Assembly: GCA_012271065.1 (NCBI GenBank)
Contig: JAAXHE010000002.1
Location: 1 to 44,101, forward strand
From: Candidatus Latescibacterota bacterium
GTDB taxonomy: Bacteria; Latescibacterota; UBA2968; GCA-2709665
Reading direction: 5' to 3'
DNA length: 44,101 nucleotides
The notes beneath the pieces are model-generated. The model saw nothing but the letters and a program-made list of their open reading frames with translations, was not told the DNA's origin and searched no databases. Shown in pieces: positions 35,271-44,061 of this stretch (position 1 is the stretch's first letter; every line of letters starts with the position of its first letter). Made by a program: the position numbers and the translations under genes.

Positions 35271-36125
35271 TCACTTGCGCTGAATGTTGAGAAACGTCTC
35301 GTTCAAACTCCCGCTGCGGTATCCCTGCATATCCAGCGTGACGTATCGATATCCGATTTCCTTCAGGCGCGCCACGACCCGGTCGACGAGTCCGTCCAGG
35401 AAAAATCGGCCGATCTCCTCAGGTGAAACTTCAATGCGGGCGATGTCGTCATGGTGCCGTACCCGGACCAGGCTGAATCCCAGCGTCTTGAGATATGCTT
35501 CGGCCCGGTCAACCATCGACAGCGCTTCCGCGGTCACCGGGGTACCATAGGAAATGCGGGACGACAGGCAGGCCGACGCCGGGCGATCCCAGGTAGGCAA
35601 TTCCCAGTTTCTGGACAACAGGCGAATATCCACCTTTGTCAGGCCCACCTCCACCATCGGAGCCCGCACGCCCCGGTCCCGCGCAGCCTTCATGCCCGGC
35701 CTGAAGTCACCCACATCGTCCGCGATTGCGCCGTAAACCAGAAATCGATACCGTCCCCCATACTTTTTGATGACTTCATCCAGCTTGTCGGCAAGCGCCG
35801 TCTTGCAATGATAGCATCGGTCGGGCTCGTTCTTTACGTAGTCCGGATTCTCCATCTCCCGGGTGTGCACCACTTCCATTGAAATGCCGATCCGTTCCGC
35901 GAGCGCACGTGCGTTCTCGAGTTCGCCGGCGGCGTAGCTGGCCGAAACCGCCGTCACCGCAAGCGCCTTCGTACCCAGCACCCTGTGCGCCGCCGCCGCC
36001 AGAAACGTGCTGTCCACGCCCCCGGAGAACGCCACGACCACACTCCCCATCCGCCCGAGGAGTTCCTCGAGCCGGCGCAGTTTCTCTTCGGCCTGCAAAA
36101 GGCCCGACCTGTCGTCTTCACTCAT
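35271..36125 (-). CDS. larE: LarE-type ATP-dependent sacrificial sulfur transferase
   Basis: The 284-residue protein has the PP-loop SGGVDS (34-39) near the N-terminus, a CxxC pair in DRCYHCK (104, 107) and RPASACLSSRISYGT with C186, the likely sulfur-donor cysteine. LarE adds sulfur to pyridinium-dicarboxylate mononucleotide while building the nickel-pincer cofactor of lactate racemase and relatives. No larA, larB or larC is in the window, so the partner genes must be elsewhere. The ATG at 36125 lies 20 bases after the stop of the ATP-grasp-like gene; the in-frame extension further upstream reads over that gene and is rejected. Confidence 0.88.
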   Translation of the reverse strand: MSEDDRSGLLQAEEKLRRLEELLGRMGSVVVAFSGGVDSTFLAAAAHRVLGTKALAVTAVSASYAAGELENARALAERIGISMEVVHTREMENPDYVKNEPDRCYHCKTALADKLDEVIKKYGGRYRFLVYGAIADDVGDFRPGMKAARDRGVRAPMVEVGLTKVDIRLLSRNWELPTWDRPASACLSSRISYGTPVTAEALSMVDRAEAYLKTLGFSLVRVRHHDDIARIEVSPEEIGRFFLDGLVDRVVARLKEIGYRYVTLDMQGYRSGSLNETFLNIQRK

Positions 36126-36145
36126 ATGTCGTTCCACTGGCGACG

Positions 36146-37633
36146 TCACTGGCGATCCTCCACCCCTCCCGGCATCACCACCGCATCGACCATCCCGTGC
36201 AGTACTTTCTTGTCCGGCGGACAAACCGTGGCCTGCACGCCCGACAGGACAGGCCGGCCCTCGATTACGAAATAATAGGGCTGGATGCGTACGCGCCCCT
36301 TGAGACGCATCATGCGATCCGTCTCGAAATCGTAGTACGCCACCGAGAAGCGGGAACCCGTGTGAAACTCCTGCAAGATGTGGGGCGACCCGGGAAAGTC
36401 GGCAAGCGCGGACTCGATAGTGGACTGCCAGTCCGACTCCGACATGTCGTGGCCGACGGCTACGCCGCGGCTGCCCCAGGCCTGGTCCGAGAAACCGGAC
36501 GGCTTGATCACAAAGCGGCGATGTTTCTGTCCCAGGGAGCCAAGTTCCTGCCAGTCTCCGAAACGTCGGCCGTCCACGCTCAACCCGGGAATAACGGCGT
36601 GCGGCGGCAGGGGGCGCGGGTCCAGAATCCACGTCTTTGGAAAGGTCTGCATGAGGAACTCCACCCCTTCTTCTCCAAGCTCGCGACGCCAGAACGAACG
36701 CAAGAGGGGATGGTGGAACAGGGCCATCAGCATTTTCTCTTCCAGCTGGGCTTTCATTGGTGGCGTTGCTTTAACCGTTCCCTTTCGAATCGCATATAAA
36801 ATCAAATCCATCTTCGGTATGTTTTTCAGGTCGAACAATTCGAAAAACCGATAGAGCACGTCGATCTGCCGTCTTCCGCCTGCGCCGTTCACGAACAGTC
36901 CGGCTTCGCTGAAAACAACCTCTTCAGGGTGCACAACATAGGCTTCCAGTCCCGCCCGATTCAGGGCTTCCCCCAGCCAGGTCATTTCGGGGCGGTACCC
37001 CGAAGATTCCTCTGAAACCACAATGCCCAGCACCGGCTCACCGATCCCGGCAACCGAACGCACCATCCCCATGAATCCGTTCACCATACCATCGGCGCCA
37101 CCCACAATATCATATCCGAACCGGCCGTACCGCTCCGCCAGGCTGGCAGTGAACCCGATACCCCCCGGCACCGAGTCCAATTCCGAAGCGATCGTCCCTC
37201 CGGGCGTCGGAATCAGGTCCGGCCGGATCACCAGCGGCAGATGCTGTTTGAAACGGTTCATCCGGCCGTATCCGATTACGGTTTCCGGCTTCCCCTGGTT
37301 CAGGTATTCCGCCACCCACTCCGGCTGGATCTTCCGGACACTCTGAGAATACAGAAGGTTGCAGGCCTTATAGAAATCGTACAAATGGGCGCCCAGCCGT
37401 TCCAGATGGTCTATCACCCGAGGCGGCATCCAGAAGGGTTCCGGCGACACCCGCCATGGGCTGTTGGATCTGGGATGCACCGTACGCTGCACATCCGTAT
37501 ACAGGCCGCCACCGGGCGTCATTCTGTCAATACAGAGGCTTCGCTCTTTCGCGTCGGTCACCTGAATCGTTTCTTCCTCTGCACAGATTCCCATGTCAAT
37601 CACCCGACCTGATGTGGTAATGGAACGGCCCAT
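36146..37633 (-). CDS. ATP-grasp-like protein (uncharacterised)
   Basis: The 495-residue protein has segments typical of ATP-grasp ligases: an acidic middle motif ELDSVPGGIGFTASLAERYG, GIVVSEESSGYRPEMTWL, and a C-terminal nucleotide-binding part FVIKPSGFSDQAWGSRGVAVG with HILQEFHTG. Its order resembles glutathionylspermidine-synthase-like enzymes. I cannot name the substrate. Two starts are possible, ATG 37633 and ATG 37594 (GGGTGATTGAC before it). Its position directly before larE, with a 20-base gap, suggests co-expression. Confidence 0.55.
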   Translation of the reverse strand: MGRSITTSGRVIDMGICAEEETIQVTDAKERSLCIDRMTPGGGLYTDVQRTVHPRSNSPWRVSPEPFWMPPRVIDHLERLGAHLYDFYKACNLLYSQSVRKIQPEWVAEYLNQGKPETVIGYGRMNRFKQHLPLVIRPDLIPTPGGTIASELDSVPGGIGFTASLAERYGRFGYDIVGGADGMVNGFMGMVRSVAGIGEPVLGIVVSEESSGYRPEMTWLGEALNRAGLEAYVVHPEEVVFSEAGLFVNGAGGRRQIDVLYRFFELFDLKNIPKMDLILYAIRKGTVKATPPMKAQLEEKMLMALFHHPLLRSFWRRELGEEGVEFLMQTFPKTWILDPRPLPPHAVIPGLSVDGRRFGDWQELGSLGQKHRRFVIKPSGFSDQAWGSRGVAVGHDMSESDWQSTIESALADFPGSPHILQEFHTGSRFSVAYYDFETDRMMRLKGRVRIQPYYFVIEGRPVLSGVQATVCPPDKKVLHGMVDAVVMPGGVEDRQ

Positions 37634-37693
37634 CTACATCGGACGCGGACAATCTTCGTGATTCTTCAAGGACAGTAACAGGTGTGCGAATGT

Positions 37694-38140
37694 TCAGGAA
37701 GCCCTGCCCCCGCTCCGGCTCTGCCGCCGTTTCGGCTTCCTGACTCTCTTCCACACCAGGGCGGATCCGCCGATCTGCAATCGCCGCCAGGATCCGGGCG
37801 TGTCGCCCTCCTCCCCGGCCTGTTGCCGCGTCTCCGACCCGGCCTGCAGGTGATTCCGCGGGCCGCGCGGCGGCGGCGCGGATTCGTCATCTGAGAGAAG
37901 CGCCTGAACGGATGACAGCGTTTCCGATACAGAAAGACCCTGGCCGTCCGATTCATCCTGCAGATTCAGGCGAGCGGCAGCGGCTTCGTAGACGGCTTTC
38001 GCCGCCTCAACACGAGCTTCGAGCAAGCCGAGCGCACGTCTCAGTTCCTCGACCTGGGAGGCCGTGGCATCTATTTCGCGACGCGCGTGTTCGAGCACCT
38101 GTTCGTAGAGATCGTCCCGTTCACAGTTTGCGTCTTCCAT
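37694..38140 (-). CDS. Small coiled-coil protein (uncharacterised)
   Basis: The 148-residue soluble protein is highly charged. Residues 10-60 form a strong coiled coil (EQVLEHARREIDATASQVEELRR and ALGLLEARVEAAKAVYEAAAA). The second half is low in complexity, rich in Gln, Gly, Pro and Arg, and ends in a basic tail. It follows the S41 protease gene by 30 bases on the same strand. No family is recognised. GGAGG is only two bases from the ATG, an unusually short distance. Confidence 0.55.
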   Translation of the reverse strand: MEDANCERDDLYEQVLEHARREIDATASQVEELRRALGLLEARVEAAKAVYEAAAARLNLQDESDGQGLSVSETLSSVQALLSDDESAPPPRGPRNHLQAGSETRQQAGEEGDTPGSWRRLQIGGSALVWKRVRKPKRRQSRSGGRAS

Positions 38141-38170
38141 GACCTCCGCCCACGTTTCGTGGTTTCGCGT

Positions 38171-40093
38171 TCAAGGCCCGCCATCGCCGGCAAGCGCCAG
38201 CTTCATGCTCTCTCTGTACCGTTCCGGGTCTCTGAGAATTCGAACGGCCTCGCGAAACTGCTCATCGCCTTTCAGCCGGGCCAGAATGCGCCCCTTCTTT
38301 CCCCAGACCCGGTTTCCCAGCTCCCTTCCGATCTCCAGCCGGATAAACGGTTCCGCCTTTTCGAATTCCGTTTCCCGCTCCGCTTCAACGACGTTCCGCA
38401 GGACGTCTAACGCCCGGTCCGCTTCCGAGTCCAGGCCCGCGTCGGCCAGCGCCCGGTTCAGATTCTCCAGTTCGTTTTCAGCCGGCGTGCGGTAACGCCT
38501 GAAATTTCCAATTTTCGACGAGTCCGCGAGAAATGCCCGGAACGCGGCGATTTCCTTTTCCCCCACGTCATAGCTTTCCGGGTTCCGGGGAAATGCGTTC
38601 CGCGCGGCGTATTCTACGGCAAAGTCGAAAAACAACCCGGCCCTGTACATTTCGAGTATCAGTCTCGGTCTGCGCTTCGGCTTCACCACCACGTCGGGCG
38701 TGATTCCACCTCCGCCGTAGACAGTGCGCCCGCCGGCAGTCTTAAAGACCCTGGCCGAGTCCGAGGCTTCGTTGGCGACACGGTCCTCTCTCAACGCCAT
38801 TCCCACCATCTGCCCCAGTTCCATCTCAAACAGCTGCTCCGCCTGCTTTGTGGATTCCAGATCGAACTGTTCGAAAAGCCGCGTGATCGCGTCCTCCCGG
38901 CTCTCTTCCCCCGCAATCGTCGCGAGCGTCTGATACAGAGGCACCTGTGAGTCCCCGACATTCAACGCCAGGTTGCCCAGCCGTCCGAACCGCCTGTTTT
39001 TGTGGATACTGCGCCCGCTGGGGGTGTAGTAAAGGGCCGTTGTCCACTTCAGCGCCTTTTCATCGCTGACTTGCTGAAAGGATTGAACGGATCCCTTGCC
39101 GAACGTCGGTGTGCCGAGGATCAACCCTCGGTCCGAGTCCTGAATTGCGCCCGCGACAATCTCCGAGGCGCTGGCGCTGTGGGCGTTGACCAGAACCACG
39201 AGGGGTATATCCTTAACCATGGAGGATTTCGCAGTGCGGTACTCCTTATTTTGTGAATCCACGCGGCCCCGCGTCGTCACAACCAGCAGATCGGGGCCAA
39301 GAAATACGTCGGCAACGGCGACAGCCTGCGCCAGCAGCCCCCCTGGATTCCCCCGCAAGTCCAGGATAATGCCGCTCGTATTCTTCGATTTCAGCCCTTC
39401 GACGGCGGCTTTCAGCTCATCGGGCGTGGATTCCGAGAACCGGCTGCCGATCAGACCGGACATCGCTATGTAACCGATGGCGTCTTCGATTCCGTCGATG
39501 CTCGCCACGCTCTTCACACGAATACGCGCCCTGACAATCTCCTGGTCAAACGTCCGCGACCGGCCCGGTCTTTCAATCGTAATCACGACCCGATTGCCAG
39601 GTTCCCCGCGCAGCACATCCACTACCTCCTCCAGTTTCCGGTTGAGCGTGGGGTCTCCGTCCACCGCGACGATCCGGTCGCCGACCACAAGCCCGGAAGT
39701 GTCGGCAGGCGTACCCTCAATAACACTCAGAACGACGGGTACCTCAACGCCATTCCTCTTCATGGTGCTGATCGTGATGCCCAACCCGCCGAATTTGCCC
39801 CGGGTATCGATCATAAGGTCATCCAGGCCGCGCTTGTTGAGCATCTGCGTATACGGGTCGAGCTCGTCCAGCATGCCTTCAATGGCTGAAGTCGTGAGTG
39901 AGTCGGACGCCAGCGGCTTATAGTAACTCGTGGTCAGCAGTTTCAACGTTTCGATGTATTCATCTATACTCTTCTCCACGGTGACGTACCCGTCTTCCCC
40001 ATTGACGAGCCGCGAGTCCAGGACCAGACCGGTTCCCAGAAGGCCGATCAGTGCCGCGCCAACCCATATTCGTCTGTGTTTCCGTCCGCTCAT
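38171..40093 (-). CDS. S41-family carboxy-terminal processing protease
   Basis: The 640-residue protease has an N-terminal membrane segment (about 9-26), a PDZ domain (GGLGITISTMKRNG, TPADTSGLVVGDRIVAVDG) and an S41 core. The Ser-Lys dyad is S308 in NAHSASASEI and K333 in TFGKGSVQ, 25 residues apart as in Prc and CtpA. An unusually long C-terminal region of about 200 residues follows, mostly helical and charged. It should cut periplasmic or membrane-anchored proteins at their C-terminus. The start is ATG 40093, with GGAGG six bases upstream; the longer reading begins with TTG. In several phyla a protease like this lies near envC, as here. Confidence 0.92.
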   Translation of the reverse strand: MSGRKHRRIWVGAALIGLLGTGLVLDSRLVNGEDGYVTVEKSIDEYIETLKLLTTSYYKPLASDSLTTSAIEGMLDELDPYTQMLNKRGLDDLMIDTRGKFGGLGITISTMKRNGVEVPVVLSVIEGTPADTSGLVVGDRIVAVDGDPTLNRKLEEVVDVLRGEPGNRVVITIERPGRSRTFDQEIVRARIRVKSVASIDGIEDAIGYIAMSGLIGSRFSESTPDELKAAVEGLKSKNTSGIILDLRGNPGGLLAQAVAVADVFLGPDLLVVTTRGRVDSQNKEYRTAKSSMVKDIPLVVLVNAHSASASEIVAGAIQDSDRGLILGTPTFGKGSVQSFQQVSDEKALKWTTALYYTPSGRSIHKNRRFGRLGNLALNVGDSQVPLYQTLATIAGEESREDAITRLFEQFDLESTKQAEQLFEMELGQMVGMALREDRVANEASDSARVFKTAGGRTVYGGGGITPDVVVKPKRRPRLILEMYRAGLFFDFAVEYAARNAFPRNPESYDVGEKEIAAFRAFLADSSKIGNFRRYRTPAENELENLNRALADAGLDSEADRALDVLRNVVEAERETEFEKAEPFIRLEIGRELGNRVWGKKGRILARLKGDEQFREAVRILRDPERYRESMKLALAGDGGP

Positions 40094-40195
40094 TTTCCGC
40101 CTCCGCAGTGTCTGGTACCGCCGTTCCGCCAATCTCTCACCCTTTTCCAAAGAGGACGTCGCGGGCAGCCGTGAACGCCACCTGATTCGTCGAAA

Positions 40196-40870
40196 TCAAC
40201 CCGTCCGCCGGGGCGAAGCTGCCAGCCTTTCGCGTACCTCGTTGTAGATCCGGCACGCCAGATCATCGGCGGGGAGCCGCCCGTCAACCCGAAGAATCCG
40301 TTCCGGTTCCGCCTGCCAGATACTTTGGTACCCGTTCCTCACACGACCGAAAAACGCGTCGCCGGCGGCTTCGAGCCTGTCGGCATCTTCAGGTTTCCAT
40401 CGCTGTTTCACGGTTCCAAGATCCACGTCGATCCAAACGGTCAGGTCCGGCCTCAGATCGCCTGCGGCCACTTCCTGAACCGCCCGAATACGATCCAGGT
40501 CCAGCCCGCGTCCATAGCCCTGGTAGACGACCGTTGAATCGAAAAAACGGTCCGATACCACCACTTCATCCTGCAGGAGCGCCGGGCGGATCACCGTGTT
40601 GACGTGCTGAGCCCGATCAGCCGCGAACAACAGCATTTCCGCGGAGGGGTCCACTTCCGAACGACGCTCCAGCAAGAGATCGCGGACCTTCCGTCCCAGT
40701 TCGGTCCCGCCCGGCTCCAGGGTGAACACGACGGATCGCTCCTCCGCACGAAGCTGTTCGACCAGCCGCTTGGCCTGCGTGCTTTTTCCGCTCCTGTCTA
40801 TGCCTTCAAAGGTTATGAACAGTCCGGCCACGCCGTTCCGTACCCCCGTCCCGCACGTGGGTGGCGCCAT
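40196..40870 (-). CDS. tmk: Thymidylate kinase
   Basis: The 224-residue enzyme phosphorylates dTMP to dTDP. It has the P-loop GIDRSGKST, LEPGGTELG and the DR motif VSDRFFDSTVVYQGYG with the LID-like region following. The start at ATG 40870 overlaps the stop of the carbamoyltransferase gene as TAATG, so the two are translationally coupled; the extension upstream of it is not real. Confidence 0.92.
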   Translation of the reverse strand: MAPPTCGTGVRNGVAGLFITFEGIDRSGKSTQAKRLVEQLRAEERSVVFTLEPGGTELGRKVRDLLLERRSEVDPSAEMLLFAADRAQHVNTVIRPALLQDEVVVSDRFFDSTVVYQGYGRGLDLDRIRAVQEVAAGDLRPDLTVWIDVDLGTVKQRWKPEDADRLEAAGDAFFGRVRNGYQSIWQAEPERILRVDGRLPADDLACRIYNEVRERLAASPRRTG

Positions 40871-41778
40871 TATCCGAGCAATTGCGTCAGGATCGCCTTC
40901 TGTACATGCATCCTGTTTTCCGCCTGGTCCACCGCCACGCATCTCGGGCTCGCCATCACTTCCGCCGTCAACTCGTACCCCTTGTGCGCGGGCAGGCAAT
41001 GCATGACCAGCGCTCCGGTTTTGTCCAGCAGATCCATATTTATCTGATACGGCGCAAAGGCCTCGACACGCCGCTTCTTCTCCGCCTCATACGCAGGGTC
41101 TTCGAAGAATTCCATGTCGATCCAGGTATCCGTATATAGAAAATCCGCCCCGGCTACCGCCGCCTCGAGGTCAAGGGTCTCCTGGAAAAGACCGGTCTTC
41201 CGTGCCCGATTGGTGAGGCCTTCGTCTTCGGAGGGTTTGTTCACTTCCGGCGTCACCGTCGTAATTCGCACGCCGGCTTTGGTACATCCGGCGATCAATG
41301 AATTGCACACGTTGTTTCGAATGCCCACGTAGACCAGGTGTGCGCCCTCCAGCTTCCCCCGGATCTCCCGGACGGTCATCAGATCGCCAAGCGCCTGGCA
41401 CGGATGGTACCGGTTGCAGCACCCGTTAATTACGGGAACTTCGGCTCCGGCCGCAAGTTCGCACAGGTCGCGATGATTCAACATCCGGGCCATAATGACG
41501 TCCGAATACCGGGAAAGCACCTGGGCTTCGTCCCTTAGATCCGCCAGTTGGAAATTTGTGGCGCGCCAATCCAGATTCATGGCGTACCCGCCCAGCTGGT
41601 TCATTCCCGTCTCGAACGAACATCGGGTCCGCGTCGATGGCTTCTGAAACAGCATCGCCAACGTTCGGCCCTGCAATGCGCCCGAAAACCGTTTCGGGTC
41701 TGCCTTCATCAACAGACCCGCTTCAACCGTTTCCAGGATTTCTCCTGCCGACCATGTCTTGAGCGTAATCAAATCCAT
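40870..41778 (-). CDS. argF: Ornithine carbamoyltransferase-family protein
   Basis: The 302-residue protein has the carbamoyl phosphate motif KPSTRTR (residues 46-52), HPCQALGDLMT (125-135) and HCLPAHKG (260-267). The ornithine-recognition loop, usually a WxSMG motif, reads DTWIDMEFFEDPAYEAEK (from 217), and the usual DTARVLSRY reads RDEAQVLSRY. The fold and carbamoyl-phosphate site are clear, but the amino-acid substrate may differ from ornithine. It is coupled to tmk by a TAATG overlap. No other arginine-pathway gene is close. Confidence 0.8.
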   Translation of the reverse strand: MDLITLKTWSAGEILETVEAGLLMKADPKRFSGALQGRTLAMLFQKPSTRTRCSFETGMNQLGGYAMNLDWRATNFQLADLRDEAQVLSRYSDVIMARMLNHRDLCELAAGAEVPVINGCCNRYHPCQALGDLMTVREIRGKLEGAHLVYVGIRNNVCNSLIAGCTKAGVRITTVTPEVNKPSEDEGLTNRARKTGLFQETLDLEAAVAGADFLYTDTWIDMEFFEDPAYEAEKKRRVEAFAPYQINMDLLDKTGALVMHCLPAHKGYELTAEVMASPRCVAVDQAENRMHVQKAILTQLLG

Positions 41779-41860
41779 GGGCGAACCACGTTCCTCCTCA
41801 CCCGGGCGGGCATCAGACAGCCGGCCGCGGGTTGCCTCAACGCAAACGGATCGTCCCGCA

Positions 41861-42835
41861 CTATTGCAGCTGTTTCTCTACTTCGGCCAACAACAGGCGT
41901 TTCGCCTCTTCAAGTGGCCTTTCGATCCTGCACCCCGAGGCACGCATGTGCCCGCCGCCGCCGAACGCGACCGCGATTCGGTTCACGTCCACGGCACCCC
42001 TGGAACGCAGGCTGACACGGAACCGACCTTGCGCCTCTTCCTTAAGAACCATCGCCGCCTGAACCCCGTCTATTGCCATGGCGTGATCCACCACGAGGTC
42101 CGGATCGCCGCCCTTTCGGTAAGTCTCGTGGTCCACGACCACGGTATTCACGCGGCCGTCGAAATGGAGTTCGAGCGTACCCAAAGCGGCCGCCAGCGTC
42201 ACCATGGTTTCGTGGCTCTCCCGGGCGAACAGCGCATCCGCGATCGCTTCCGGGTCCGCGCCGAAATCCACCAGTTCGCCGCAGACCTTCAGCCCTCGTT
42301 CCGGATGGGAGACCCTGAACAGCTTGGTGTCGAAAGCGATTCCCGCATAAATCTGGGTGGCGGTTGCAGGTTTGATCTCCGTCTGCGCCGCCAGAAGCAG
42401 CCGATAAACCAACTCGCTGGCGGAACTGGCCGCGCTGTCGACGATTCGGACGTCGCCCTCCGGCCTGCGCACCACGTGATGATCGATAATCATCGTGTTG
42501 GCGTGCTTTGCGAGAAGGCGACGCACACCCCCCACTCGCTGCTGGTCGAGCGTGGGCGTGTCCACAAATACCGCCCGGCTGAAAGGCCGTAGATCGCCAA
42601 GAGACCCGTACAACTCAATATGCTTAAATCCCGGTAGAAAAGCAAACTTAGGATTTAAAGTCTCGTCGCTGACGACGAGCCGGCAGACCCGCTTTTTCTG
42701 AACCAGTAACTCCCTGAGCGCCAGGAGTCCCCCAATCCCGTCACAGTCTGCATTGACGTGGGTTGACAACAGGTACGGTTCATCCGGCTCGAGAAAGGAT
42801 ATGGCTTCCGTATAATCCATCGTCAGGTTCCGCAT
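41861..42835 (-). CDS. nrnA: DHH-family phosphoesterase, NrnA-like
   Basis: The 324-residue protein has a DHH domain with a slightly altered motif I (LSTHVNADCDGIGG), VFVDTP and the DHH motif IIDHHVV, then a DHHA1 domain with GGGHMRASG near the C-terminus. NrnA-type enzymes degrade 2- to 5-nucleotide RNAs and dephosphorylate pAp. Two starts are possible (ATG 42835 and ATG 42820) with no strong ribosome site for either. It lies between the envC remnant and the carbamoyltransferase gene. Confidence 0.88.
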   Translation of the reverse strand: MRNLTMDYTEAISFLEPDEPYLLSTHVNADCDGIGGLLALRELLVQKKRVCRLVVSDETLNPKFAFLPGFKHIELYGSLGDLRPFSRAVFVDTPTLDQQRVGGVRRLLAKHANTMIIDHHVVRRPEGDVRIVDSAASSASELVYRLLLAAQTEIKPATATQIYAGIAFDTKLFRVSHPERGLKVCGELVDFGADPEAIADALFARESHETMVTLAAALGTLELHFDGRVNTVVVDHETYRKGGDPDLVVDHAMAIDGVQAAMVLKEEAQGRFRVSLRSRGAVDVNRIAVAFGGGGHMRASGCRIERPLEEAKRLLLAEVEKQLQ

Positions 42836-42862
42836 TTGTCCCGGTGAATCGCAATGTACTGA

Positions 42863-43280
42863 TTATGGGCTCTTTGCAAGCCACAGCGCGGGATTTATCG
42901 GCTCCTCACCCCGCATGATCTGAAAGTGGAGTTGAGGAACGCCGTCTATTCGACCCGTGCTTCCCACCGTTCCGAGTACGGCTGCCTGAATCACCGGCTG
43001 TTTCAGTGTCACGTACACCTCGGAAAGATGTCCGTAGAGTGTATAGAACCCGCCCGGATGGCGCAACAACACGAACTGGCCGTACCCCGGATACCAGTCC
43101 ACGAGGGCAACCGTACCGGGAGCGACCGCCCGAACCTCGACTCCGGCAGGCGCCGCGATATTGATCCCTCGATTGAACGTCCACGTCTTAAGGTCAGGAT
43201 CCTGGTGTCGACCGAAGTGCGCCACCACGCCACCGGGAGCCGGCCGGGGGAGTCTCCCGCGGTGGGATGAAAAGTGGTCA
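42863..43280 (-). pseudogene. envC: EnvC-like LytM-domain remnant, N-terminal part missing
   Basis: The last 130 residues match the degenerate LytM domain of EnvC: RGRLPRPAPGGVVAHFGRH, FNRGINIAAPAGVEVRAVAPGTV, GGFYTLYGHLSEVYV and PQLHFQIMRG. Zinc ligands of true M23 peptidases are changed (NRGIN for HxGxD, QLH for HxH), as in EnvC, which activates amidases without being an enzyme. The coiled-coil N-terminal part needed to bind FtsX is absent, and the frame begins inside the remnant of ftsX. It is not functional as written. Confidence 0.7.
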
Positions 43281-43356
43281 CGCCCGAGACGACTCCCGCC
43301 ATCCCCGTGCGCCACAGCCCCCTCATTGCCTCCCTGAACGCCATCAGAAGCGCCAT
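43265..43356 (-). pseudogene. ftsX: FtsX remnant (N-terminal cytoplasmic helix only)
   Basis: ATG 43356 has a good ribosome site (AGGAGG) and starts MALLMAFREAMRGLWRTG, the cytoplasmic N-terminus of FtsX. The sequence then jumps after about 28 residues into the EnvC LytM coding region in another frame, with no membrane helices. It follows ftsE by 38 bases, as expected for ftsEX. Confidence 0.65.
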
Positions 43357-43394
43357 TTTCCCTCCTGACAGCCCGTTGGAAAAGTCCATCCGGG

Positions 43395-44061
43395 CTACGG
43401 CAGGCTCACGCCCCCGCCTGCGATCCTCCCATCCTCCAGCCGAAGCACCCGCTGCCGCCGCCCCGACACCAGGGCTTCGTTATGCGTTGCCGCCAGTACC
43501 GTGGTTCCTCGCGCCTGGACCTCTGCCAGAATGCGCAATACGAGATCCGTCGTCTCCGGATCCAGGTTGGCCGTGGGTTCGTCCGCCAGAAGGACAAACG
43601 GTTCATTTGCCAGCGCGCGCGATCGCCAGTTGCTGCTGTTCGCCACCGGACAATGCGCCGGGACGGACGGAACGCCTATGCATCAGCTCAACGTCGGCCA
43701 GCAGTGTGTGGGTGCGCCGCCTGACGACCGAGCGTGGGGTGCCTGTTACTTCCATGGCAAATGCCACGTTCTCGTAGACTGTCCGATCCTGCAGCAGACG
43801 GTGGTTCTGAGAAACCATACTTACGCTTCGACGCAGCGCCGGGATATCACGTTCCCGGATCGACTCCGAGTCGTAACCACCCACCATAACCACACCGGAC
43901 GTTGGCCGCCGCTCGAACAGAATCAGTTGCAGGATCGTACTCTTACCGGACCCGGTCGGACCCAGCAGGAAGGCGAATTCACCCCGTTCGATTTCGAAAT
44001 CCACATCTGCCAGGATACGGCGCCCCTGCTGTTCCACGCCAACCTGCCGAAGCGCAATCAC
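43395..44061 (-). pseudogene. ftsE: Cell-division ATPase FtsE, frameshifted
   Basis: GTG 44061 with GGAGG five bases upstream starts VIALRQVGVEQ. The N-terminal part has the Walker A motif GPTGSGKST and the signature LSGGEQQQLAIARA; the frame then stops after A-G-K. The rest continues in another frame as ALANEPFVLLADEPTANLDPE (Walker B) and LAATHNEAL (H loop). The break lies in a GCGCGCG run at about 43612-43620; adding one GC pair restores the protein. A slippage deletion or a sequencing error in the repeat is likely. Confidence 0.85.

Noticed and set aside
36126..36632. N-terminal extension of LarE by 169 residues
   Set aside because: It overlaps the real end of the ATP-grasp-like gene in another frame and has no family match; ATG 36125 gives the normal LarE start.
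40871..40999. N-terminal extension of thymidylate kinase
   Set aside because: It overlaps the end of the carbamoyltransferase gene in another frame; the TAATG start gives the standard length.
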